A stretch of 64,000 bases of DNA, taken from positions 8,807,501 to 8,871,500 of the forward strand of contig CM072876.1 in NCBI GenBank assembly GCA_036937835.1, written 5' to 3'. The notes below the pieces were generated by a model. That model was given only the letters and a program-made list of their open reading frames with translations. It did no database searches and was not told where the DNA came from. The translations under genes were made by a program, and so were the position numbers. This document shows positions 49,301-61,260 of the stretch, one piece after another. Origin of the DNA: Pampus argenteus. Taxonomy: Eukaryota; Chordata; Actinopteri; Scombriformes; Stromateidae. The stretch's first letter is position 1, and each line of letters starts with the position of its first letter.

Positions 49301-50991
49301 CTCATTCTAAGAAGTCCTCTCAGGAGCGTGCATTCAGCCTGAGCCCAGAAGAGCAACAGTCATGTTTTCATTGAGTAGTGGCTGCAAAAAAAACCAAAAA
49401 AAAACTATAGCAACCATTTACATCCTGATGAATTCAGAGTCCTTGACAGGCTGCCTAAAGGATATATCTATATCAAGAGGGGGTCATGACATGTAATGAA
49501 GTTATTTCTCGTCTGATGCCACCACACAGCACCACTCTCCAATAGAGCCGGGCTGCACCCTCGTATGTAGCAGCCATCGCCATTAATAAACATGTCATTC
49601 TGAACACTAGGAAAAACAGTGATATGAAAAAATACAGCAGTGAGCTTGAATATCTGAATTGTTTTAGTCTCTGGTCATTTTTTTCCCCTCATCGTTTTCA
49701 TGAAATTGCAATGCTGATGATTAAAGAAAAGTTTGAAGGATGCAGCATTTTTTTCACAACACAGCGTTGTCCCACCACCTGCTCCCTCCATCCATCCATC
49801 AGTGGACTCTTAGGTTGTGTTGGCTTCTCATTCACATTTAAGATGGGATACATCATACATACATGTTTCAATCATTTTCAGCAATTCAATCACTGTGTTA
49901 CTTAAAGTGCAGCGATATCTGTTTTCTTGCAGTGCAGAGAGGTGTGATGGAAGCAGAAAACTTCATCCACTATTGTAGGCTTGCCTTCACAACACAATTT
50001 CTATAAATGTTACGGGGGGACTTGAGTAATTAAAAGCTTTTCAAAAATGTTTACATTCAGTTTAGTATATCATCTCATAAATTGTTTCAAAATACTGTAT
50101 GAGGACAGACGCACTTAGGCAGCTTCCATGTAAAGTCTCAACTTTGGCACATAACAATATCCTGCATGTCGGTAAGATTCATTTCAGGTTGAGGAGACCT
50201 ACAGTTACATTTTATAATGTCAGAATCCACCGTCTACTGCCCCACAACAACAAGCAACATAATGCCAAGGGTTTAAATAATTTGTGATAATTTACTATAT
50301 TTTACATTTATGAAATTATGCACAATTTACACTAAATGTTTAATGTTTAAAACAGGTAATAAATAAATTACACACAAGTCAAACAAATAAAAACAAAAAA
50401 TAGCTATATCTCAATTTCAAACTAAGCATTTCCAAACCTTCTTATTCATGAACTAAATAGTAGTATTCTGTAGTCATGTCTCACAAGATTATTGTGCATA
50501 AGTAGTGTGATAAATGCGGATGCAATGCATGATAAGATTTTGTATTTCTCTTAACAGACACAGTCAGGTGTTTCCACTGCTAAAATTAGATCCCAGGTCA
50601 GTGTGTGATTGTTTGGTCTCATCCGTATGTGCGTGCATGTGTGTGTGTGTGTGTGTGTGTGTATACATTTAACCGCTTGTGCTTATGCATTCCTGTTTGT
50701 TTGTCTGTGAAGGAAGGGCACCTATGGGAACAGCAGGTGGAACAACAGAAAAATTGGTCTGATTTATTGGAGCAAACTGAACATAAAACAACATTTAAAC
50801 TGTTAGAAAAGTCAGCAGAATACAGATGCTGGTCCCCAAACGCTCATGGCTTCTCAATGAGATATACTAAAGTCGACCATTTTAAAATTGGCACGTTGAC
50901 ACTTGCTTTTTAAATATTTAAAGAACAGTAAAAGCTTTTTGTATTTTGTATTTTTCATAATGAAGATGTAAAATGTGATAATATATACACT

Positions 50992-51189
50992 AATTTTAAT
51001 GCAATTTGGAATTGGTATGTAACCAAAATAAAAGTTACAAGATAAAATAAGATAAATAAAATATATACTCTTATTTTATCTTGTAACTTTAAATTTTAAT
51101 AGAATTTGGAATTTGTGTGTAACCAAAATAAAAGTTATTTTATTAACTTTTATTTTGGTAACACGCAAATTCCAAATTGCATTAAAATT
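50992..51189. mobile_element. Small palindromic (MITE-like) element
   Basis: A left arm at 50992-51037 (..GCAATTTGGAATTGG.. to AACCAAAATAAAAGTTA) is matched almost perfectly in reverse complement at 51144-51189. A direct third copy of the arm lies at about 51091-51137, and a smaller hairpin (ACAAGATAAAATAAGA / TCTTATTTTATCTTGT) sits between. No coding capacity. Confidence 0.55.
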
Positions 51190-54100
51190 TGTTTCACAAC
51201 ACACTCCGCATACAGATATTTTATAAAAGGTCGAATCATTAGTTCGTAACATTTAAACGGTTCAGTATGTTATCATATTAACATGTATATACAATAACAT
51301 TTTTCAATTGAATTATTATTTTGTAGAGGAAACACTGGTAATAAACATCTCTACTGGATTAACAACTGTTTTCATATTATCCATCCAAAAGACAAACTGT
51401 CTACATACATGTATATTTGTGCGTGTGTGTCGCCCCATGTCTTCAGCACAGTCGTAGCAAGAGGAAGTTGACATTACAGCCGACAGTCCTCTCACCTGGG
51501 GTCAGCGGGGTTAGTCATCGGACCAAAAGTCCTCAAAGGGTTAATAGCATTCCCCGAATCCAAACCTAACTACGCACAGCTTTATGTGACACTAAAAGCA
51601 GAGATTTACAGTGTGTAAGTGCATGAACAACTACAGTTACTTCCAAGTAGTAAACTGAATGGTAGTATGGGGAATATTTACTATATATATATCACATATT
51701 ATAACCTTAATGAAAATATACTTTTGCTATAAAAAGTGTACAAGTTTCTTTAAGTTTATAGTCATGACATGGTGTTATATTAATAACTTTACTGCTCCTT
51801 ACGTGATATTTATTCATCATCGCAAGTTAAATAAATAAAATGCTGCAAGAAACTGTGGAAGAACTAAATTATTGAATGGTGAGTTTTGTAAAACATCTGC
51901 ATTTGTACTTGCCTTTGTGGGATTTTTTTTGTAATGTCAGTGTTACTCTGTCATAAAAACTGCTGTCCTATCAAATCTGACCCAACGGTCCTGCAGTTAA
52001 CAGTTAATTCCCATCTGGGAGCTTCAAAACATTTACACGGCCACACATTCACACACTGTATACAGTCATATATGCATACACATACACAGTGACCAGTTAC
52101 TCACCCCCCCAGCCACACACACACACACATACACACACACATTTTTATATGCATCCATATAAGCGTTTACATGCAGATGTATACAAACAGACCCATCAGC
52201 AAACACAATGTACACACTAAGAATTTACCTTTTCTACTTTGTTTTTATATATCATTTAAATTCAGTTTACAATGTTTTAACACATAATAAAAATAATATA
52301 TAATAACTTAAGCCATCTGTTAATTTATTAAGTGTATATTAAATGTTGTTTTGCAGATACTAGAAATTGATGATTGTGCGGAAACAGAAGAGCTCTGGGT
52401 TGTGGCCTTTTTTATTTTTTTATTTTTTTTAAACTGCACTGCAATCTGCAGAGTAATATTGAATGTCAAAGAGTTAAAAGACAATACAGGAAACAGATCT
52501 GTTAAAAGACATTAAAAATAAATACAATCCAGATCTATTACTTTTATGTGAGGTATCAAAAGAACATTTTTAGACATGTGTTTAAACAATACATTTCTAA
52601 AAGCATTTCTATTCATTCACTCAGAAATACTGTAAGTGTTATTCATTTGAATGTAGTAATTCAGTTTATGTATGTGATGTGTACATTTTACTGCACTGTA
52701 GAAATAGTTTGAATATTTAATTACTTGATTCGTTACTTCAGTGCAGTCTTGTATGACAGCGATCTAAAATACCAACATAAAATGGTAATATGAGAATACT
52801 ACAGACTATACGACCACTGTAAAATTATTGACTTATCCTTTGTTATAAAAACAGTTCACTTGCAAAACATTTAAATCATTTCACACGTTGATACAAAAGA
52901 CATTTGCAGCACAGGCTGACGTTAATTCACTTTTATGAGCTTTTTAAACTTGTATCCATCTAAAGTGGCATCTTAGACCCAGTTATAAACTGTCCAAAAT
53001 TAAAACACACTTCTTTAACATTACAGAGGTCATTCTTTTATTTGTAGAGATTCTTATAAAGTTTGGAATATAGCTGATCACAGTCCAATCGCATCTATTG
53101 ATACTAACAAAGACAATCATAGTGAATAGTCTGCTCATCATATTTGCTTAAAGAAAAAAAAAAAAAAAAAAGATAATTTTTCCAGGCATGCAAGGAGAGT
53201 AGCAATGAAATACTAATGGCTAGTGCTCCATTTGAGCTTTAAGTTTCTTTTAGTTAGTCTAAAACAAGCTGCTTATTTCCTCTACTTATGAACTAAATTA
53301 TGAACTTAATGCGCAATGACAGTATGCGTATAGACACTGTGTAGCACTTTAGACCTATTTAAAGAGATTTCACTGTACACTGTACTGTTCACTTTACACA
53401 TAGTGCCACTTAATACAATTTTAGCATGATTTAATCATAAGCACCAAAATTAAGTGCAGAATCACAAACCATATAAAAAGAGAACAAAGCTTTAACCAAA
53501 ATGCAGGCAGGCAGTTATCTGTTCCCTCAAATATAATCTTGTTTATCTGTCTCTCAAAAAACACACTCTCACACACACACTGGGTGACAGTACAGTCACA
53601 GTTTTCTTTCCCTAGGACACCCCCGGATACCGGCTGCTGCCAAAGGATAGTCGTCTGCATTAATCTGCCTATGGCTCTTCCCTGTGGCTGAGGTTAAACC
53701 CCAGATCCTGATGCAGAGCTAGACAGCTGTAGGGCAACAGTCCGACCTGGACTCCCTACGGGCTATGCTGCTGCAGCCTCACTAACGCTGCTGAGCTCTG
53801 CTGTCCCGTACATGTGGAGAGGCTGAGACAGCGCGAGGAACTTCAACTAGTTTATTTAATGCATAAAAAATAATTTACAAATGACTTACAGAGATTTGAG
53901 ATTTCTTTCTGTCTTTAATAAAAAATAAAGGCAGATGAGCAAATTAAGTCACGTGGAATCTAAAATATAAGACAAAAATAAACGCTGATGAAGAAAAGAT
54001 GCAGAAAGAGATGCACCTACTGGTTGTGGTAGCAGAGGGGGTCAGGGATGCACAGTTCGGAAACATCCATCAGTCCACGTTAAGCATTCCAGGTGTTGCA

Positions 54101-54599
54101 ATAAAAAAAAAAGATAAACAAACAGCTGGAGAAAGGCTGGAGGAGGAGATCAGTTCCTAAGTCTCCACATATCTTGATGAAATGTTGGTCAGGTGTTCCT
54201 GGGTGTTGTCTCCCCACCCTCCCTTATTCAACACACACACACACACACACTCACAAAAAATAAAAAGCTTCTGCCTCGGCCCGGCAAACTCCAGGTGCTG
54301 CACACTCAGGAGTACGTACGACAGAGAGATAGAGAGACAAAGAGTGGATTTAGTGGTGATATAGAAAGAAGAAAAAGAATCCTGAGGTAGAGATGAAGAG
54401 AGGAAACAAGCATAAAGAAAGAAGAACGAATAAAGACCAGCGGAGTGACAGATAAAGACAGAGAGAGAGAATCAAAGATAGATGGATGGAGAGCAGCAGT
54501 GGTGAGAGCACACTCAGCCTGAGTAAGTCAGTGAGGGGATTGAGTCTCCATTGAAGCCGTGGGGGCTCTTTAAGAGCAGGAGGGTGTGGCTTGCTGCAT

Positions 54600-54725
54600 A
54601 TGGAGCGGCTGCCATTGGCCAGCCTGGTCAGGGCTGTCCTGGCAGCAGCCAATGTGATTGCAAAAACACAGAGACACACAGACTCCCCCCCTATATAGAC
54701 AGATAGAGATAGGAGTTTCAGAGGG
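54600..54725. promoter_or_regulatory. Possible TATA/CCAAT promoter-like patch
   Basis: A GC-richer patch contains GGCCAATGGC (about 54613-54621), GCCAATG (about 54648-54654) and CCCCCTATATAG (about 54687-54698). The order would direct transcription to the right, opposite to esrrb, unless TATATA is used in reverse. Motif level only. Confidence 0.2.
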
Positions 54726-57700
54726 GTCACAGTTGGTGTTTACAGCTGCAGTACAGTAGTAATTGACAAGCAACAGAAGTATCAGCGTGTTGACTGAGGG
54801 TGATTTAAACAGGTCTGTTTACTGTGCTTTAAAAAGGGCTCAGTGCCAGCTTACAGAGCTAAACTGTTCTCTTTGCTCTTTCATCCTCTCCACCGTGGAT
54901 ATGGCTTTCCACAGCCTGTCCTCCTTTAAAGTAATAACAGCTGTTTCCCACAGCATTTCACCAGTCACACTGTTAGGAGGAGAGGAAGTCGACCAATCCT
55001 AACAGAGGCAGGGGTGTAAAAAAAATAAAATAAAAAAACAAGAGTGTTGATGATCGAACAGGAATATTAATATAATGGCGATGACAGAAGTTTGAATGTA
55101 TCTTTACCACGTTTGTATAATGTGGCAGCCATCAGAGAAGCAACCAACCACCCCCCTCCCCCCAAAAAAAACCCCCCAACCCACTTCATCAACCCACATT
55201 TTCCTGATCGATACAAAACCCATCACACACTCTTATTGATCACAGCATTGCCGTGTCGCCAGCCTCGGGACAGACTCTGTTTCCCCAACCGTCTTTTAAA
55301 TAACAGGAATTATAAATTTGAACGTTTTCTTTTCATGTCAGTCCATATCAAAGTCACAGGAGCAAAAACCTGATTGCTCTATTAAAAAAAAAGGAGCCGT
55401 GCATTCTCAATTAAATTTTTGATCAATATTTTAGCATTTAATGTACTTTCCGGCAGAGGAAAACTGGGATATTGCACTGATCTGATTAAGACATCTAGAC
55501 ATAATCAATAGAAGAGATATGTTTATGTTTTTAGTGAGGCAGAGACAAGAGGAAAAAAAAGGGGAGAGATTAATGCTCAGATGACATGTGTAGTTTCACA
55601 TTATGGTTGAATATTGGAGCAGAAGTTATTAAATTAAAAAAAACAAAACAAAAAACAACATTTTTCATTTGGAATTTGAGTGCATAAGTACATTAGAAAA
55701 AAAATATTTTACTCTGTGTACTGTAGCAAAGTTTAAATATGGTGATGTTTTATAGTACATTCACTGCATTTCGTTTTCAGCTCCACTGCTGTTTTTGTGT
55801 CGCCACTTTTCTGAGGTGGGCCATAGTGTACAGTACAAGGCTCATCCGCCTCCCTCCCTCCCTCTCAGCCAGCCGGCTTACACAGTGAGGGGACACCGGG
55901 CTTCGTGGCATCTGACAGGAAATCTATTGAGCTCACAGTCTGTAATCCCACTATCACGCTATCGCCAAACGAAGAAACAGTAATCCAATCATTAAGTCTG
56001 TATTTAAGCAAAACAGACTCCCTTTAAAGGAGATCACAGACAGTTTTGGATCCAACTACTGTGCATTTTGAGACAGGAGTGTATGATTTTATAATAGTAT
56101 TGCTCTCATTTGCTGTTTTTTATTCTCAGTGATGTATTCCCTGTCTCCAGTGCCTCTGAATGTTGGATCGTGGCCTTAATTTAGAGAACAGCTGAATTGA
56201 AAAGGGAATTAGCTTTATTTTTGGAGGTATAGGTTTTATACAGTGCAGTTACACAGACACGCACAATTGAATGTGCACATACACACTCACATAAAAACCT
56301 GAATTGTAATTGACCCGAAACATTTCCAAAAAAGGAGATCAGAAACGCTAAGATTTAACGTTGTGATCAGATGCTTGTTTCTGTAAAAGTGAAAAAGAAC
56401 CAATCGTTACCTGTCAATAAGTAGTAATTACATATTGTGCAGGGTTGAGGGACACAATCTCCCTGTCACACTGGGTGTATGTAATTAAATTCCTGATTCA
56501 TGAGCAAACTGGCCTTTTATGTCTGACCTTCTGACCTCTGAACAGAGACAGGGTATCGTGTGCAGCGAGCGTCTCCGTGAAGTAAAGCAGAGCATAAAAC
56601 AACAGTGAACTGCAGATCCAGCTCACGACAACAAAGAAACTCTTTCTTATATCTGTATAAATAGCTCTAACACACTGCTTTTTTCAATCAAGAAAAGGTA
56701 CAAAATTACTTATTATTAAAAAAATAATATTAAAGTGACATAGCTTCCTTATTTCTATTTGACGTAACTATCAGAGAGAGAGCGAGAGAGTGCAAGAGTA
56801 TTAGAGTTATTAATTATTAAGAAGCTGTATAGTTTGCAATGGACCTGATGGCTGTAAAGTTTTATTTGACCCATATTTCACATAAACCAGTGAACACCAC
56901 TGAAATAGCTGCCACAACATTAATGAACTTGTCACATGACCTTTAATCAAAAAGCTATGACAGAAGAAATGAATCAAAACTTCACTGGTGTATTTAGTAA
57001 TTGTTGGTTTTCATCTAAATGTAATGTGTTTGTCCACATTTGAATTGTAGCAGTGTAACAGCTTTCTCTTATGAAGAGAAAAATATATAAATTATGACTT
57101 GAGCAAACTGCACTTCCATTCAAATAATTTTTCTCACCTCAGCAGAAGAATTAATAAGGAGAAAAGTAAGTTGAGTTGCTGATATTTAACTAATAAAATC
57201 TATTTTTTTGAGGAAACTTGAGCAACATGCGGCACGAAGCTCTATATTCTAGGTAGTCAATCACATACAGTAGAAACAACTATTTGGCTGAAATTACACA
57301 CAAAAAGAGTTGAGATGATGAAAGAGAAAGATGATGTTTCTGTGTGTCATTTCTGGAGGTCCTTTACATTGAAAGGACTCAACAGCAAAATGTGTTGTTA
57401 TTCAACTACTCATATAACGCTCACTGTAGACCCCGAATCCTACAGATCCATCATTTGCACATTTCTCTTTCTCTGCCACACTCTTCTTTGGCTCGTCTGC
57501 TGGAGGAGTGTGGAGAGGGATAATTACTATAGCCACAGGGCTGCATTAATCAGCTGGGTGCATTTGTTGGGTTTTATTATGTTCCACTCCCCTCTTTGGG
57601 CCACGCTGACTGAGCCACCAGGACTTAGACAGGGCTGGTGGAGGACTGCGGCTGCTCTGCTGCCCGTTCACGCTGGGTTAATAAATGCTATTAGCCTCTA

Positions 57701-60700
57701 TCTCTTGCCTCTTAATTTCTCATTTAACCGAGGACAGTTAAAACAAAACTACACAAGCAGTGGTGTTAATCAGGGATTCGTAGCAGGACTTGGATATCTT
57801 GATTGAGAGAGCTGGGCTCACACAATGAGGGAGGGAAATGTATGCTGGGATGCTTTAGAGAAAGGACCTGTTTTTGCTGTGACATCGCTTCATCATGTGA
57901 AATACCCATGCGGTCGGTTTACACTTAATCATCATGTGAAATTCTGATTATTTTCCGGCTCTTTTGTGAGAATATTATATCATCAATGTCAATAGAGTAG
58001 CTTCTCCTATTTGTTTATTTGCACTTTATGTAAGTTGATCATTTTCTTACCTGAGCAGTATTCACCGCCGCTATTTGATTGCACTTTTTATTTATTTGCA
58101 TTTGTGATCATTTTAAAAGAAAATCTGTTTTATGAACCAACACTATTCGGGTTAGGGGCTCTGGTCTCACTGCACCGTTCATTATTAAAATGTTTTTCAA
58201 TCATGATAAGACACTTTGGGTAAAGGCAATCGCCAAATGGCATATATTACCTTGAGAACATTTTTCTAACCTGCATTGCGTCTGGCTGGAACTACCCTTC
58301 AGTGAAAGCCATGATTGTGATTCGGGGAAAAAGCAAAAGGCCTGCACTGTGTTTAATCACATCAAATATAAACAAAATCAATTGTACGCCCCCTCTCCAT
58401 GCACTAATTTTAAATAGCTCCTTGACACCAGTCGAATCCTCTGCAACTTGTCTACGTCACCTGCATAACACAAGAGGGTCCGGATGGAGTCACCTCTAAA
58501 CCGAAGCCAGGTTGTGTCATTGCCATCCAGAAACGAGATCAATACATTCATCTCAAGTTCATTCCAATAAGGCAGCAGGCAAAAAAACGGCCCGCTTGGT
58601 GTCAGCTTTTTAAAGCTTTATGACGCTTATGCATACGGAGGGAGCCTGCTGTGTCTAGACCCCTGCAGATAAAACCACTAGCGCCAAGAAAAATGGGTAA
58701 CTTTACACGGTTGCTGGACAAACAGACTGACAAGACAAAAAACAAATATTTAAATGAATTTCTCAATATTAAAACACACAGACTTGCATTTTTATTTATA
58801 TGTTTAGGTACACTGCTTTGTGTCATAATACTTGTGATAAAGTTGTGCATTAGTAAGCACTGGGAGAAAAAAAAAAAAAAAAAAAAAGGTGTGTTCATTG
58901 AATTCACATCACGGAGCTGCCAGCAACGTGTCAGAACACCCACAGGGAACTAGTAACTCTTCAATTATCATATTCACTCCGAGGAACGGTTAACTTAAGT
59001 ACAAAACTTTTTTTATTTCAAATGACTTAAAGTGTGTTTGATAAGGAAATTATCCTCTTAGCTTGTCCCAAACCCACGATGAACAGACTGTTTCTGTATA
59101 AATTACCACCATGGGCAAGAAAGTACAAATGCTCTGTGAGTTAGCAGCGTATCTTACTGTGCTGTGAAATAATACTCATGTGATTTTAACTGCTTAAAAA
59201 AATTAATTCATTAAATATATATATCTATATATATCAATGCATGACTTAAATAGCTACTGAACACACACACCTGAAAGCTTGGAAACCTTATGTGAATAGT
59301 GAAAGAAGCAAAAAAAAAGTCCGGTGGATTTACGCTGTGCTGATGAACATAACACTAAAAACAAACAGTTATGTAAAGCAGCCTCCACTGGCAGTAAATC
59401 TCATTTTGAATAAAGGCTCGGTATTCCAGACTCGGCTCCCCTAAGATCCAGGGATGACTTTCATTTAGTCTCACCTCTCCATCCAACTGGGGTCACCCCT
59501 GTTGGTATAGCAAGCACAGCAGTCACATTGCTCCACCATGCGCGCAGATTGCTTACTAGAACTGCCTGGAACCTTTCATATTTCCCAGTCAGCATTTTTA
59601 CAGGATAATTTTGGCAGCCTTTAAGGATATAGCTGCCTTAATAGAGGATAAAAATAAACGGGTGGTGGAAGGGCTATATCAGGCCAGTATAATCTTGTAT
59701 TCTACACTGTGTGGAGCTAAACGTCTGGCTTTGGCTCCATTCAATGAGATTAAACTTCTCCCCAGTTGATTCCAAAAGACCATTTGTCCTATTTTTAAAA
59801 ACTAGAAAGAGTGTTTTAAGCCAAGTGTATCTAAAAAAAGGCCTGTTAAATTGATTAAAATACTATGGTGTAAATGTCATTATAGAGCTGCTACTAAGAA
59901 TGTCTTTGGTCTATATCCCATTGAGCGATTCTGGTCAGCAGATTTCTATAGATGGTTTGTCAGATTCAGTTTGCATTTTTACACATGTGCAGTGTGTGCA
60001 TGCCTTGATGTGTACTTTATGTGGCCGTCTGCATCTGGATATGTGCATACATATACAAATATGTGTGTGTGTGAGAGAGAGTGCTGTATGTGCATATTGG
60101 TTTGGTTGTGTTTAGCTATGGCAATGACTGACTTATGTAAAAAAAAGCTTGTCAAAATGTCTCAAAGAGGCAAACAGCTTAATTCAATCAGTGCTACTGC
60201 TTTCAAGACCACAAGGGAGCCAACTAATGGCGTTTAAAAACTTGAAAAGTTGGAAAAATAAGCTTAAGGAAGTTCTCACTACCTGGGAAAGAAGTTTGTT
60301 CCTTAAGGGCTTTCCTATGCTGTATGATAGTAAAAGCTCCACTCTTCTGGGCCTTGTTGCTTCTCAGTAAGCTCAAATGCTGGATTTTAGTTTGTGCTCC
60401 TCCCATGAGGGGCAAAGCTTTGCAGAAGTTAGAGGAGGGTTATATGAAGTTCAGTGGAAATGTTTTTTTTTTTTTGAGCACTCGACTCGCCAACTTTTTA
60501 ATAAAAGACAAGAATATGGATCGAGATGTTCCGCCAAAGCATGTTTGGGAGTGAGCGGATAGGGAGTTGAATATACAGGTTTAGTTAAATTTGAAAAAAA
60601 AGTAAACCGTCTTCTAAATAAGCATCCTGTGGGCATTCGCTTTCAGAATTATGAGAAAGAGACAAATGTAATGCCAGCATCTTGAGAAAACATTGCTCGC

Positions 60701-60999
60701 GACTCTCGGTCTCCGACTGTGCAGTGCAGTGAAAAACTGTGGGTCTATAAGGCATGCACCTCGTTTGTTGTATGCGCCCTTCCCCATTCTCCGACATTCA
60801 CCCACATTAATTTCCGTGATTGTGTCTTCCTCTCATTTTATCCCTCGTTATGCATTTAATGTTTCCAATTTGCAGTCATCACAGAAAAACGCCACAAGAA
60901 GCTATAAATTCTTTTCTAATTCCAAATAATTAGGATTACACGGACCAGTGGTTTTCAATCAGCGAGATCATCTCAATGATAGATGGTAGGATAACTGGT

Positions 61000-61260
61000 C
61001 ATTGGCGAGACATAAATATTGTGTCGTTCAATTAATCTGGTCTAATGAGGTGTCAAAGCTGCCAGTCATCCATCAAATACAATTAAGAATAAACACATAT
61101 GCATGGAGATGGATAATTAATAATTAGCAAAGCAAAGAAAACAGTATTGGTTTCAGTGGCCACATTCACAGAGCAATTTACCACCGCTCTTTAATTCATT
61201 CGCTTTTTCAAGTGAGTGAGACAATGCCACATCAATGGAATCTGAATCAATTTTTACCCA
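61000..61260. promoter_or_regulatory. Candidate conserved non-coding element
   Basis: Non-repetitive 260 bp with ATAAATATTG, CAATTAATCTGG, TATGCATGG, GATAATTAATAATTAGC and CTTTAATTCATTCGC. It is among the most enhancer-like sequences upstream of esrrb. Conservation is untested. Confidence 0.3.

Noticed and set aside
57315..57806. 163-codon plus-strand open frame upstream of esrrb
   Set aside because: No recognisable domain, no splice context and no partner exons; probably chance, although part of it may be conserved non-coding DNA.
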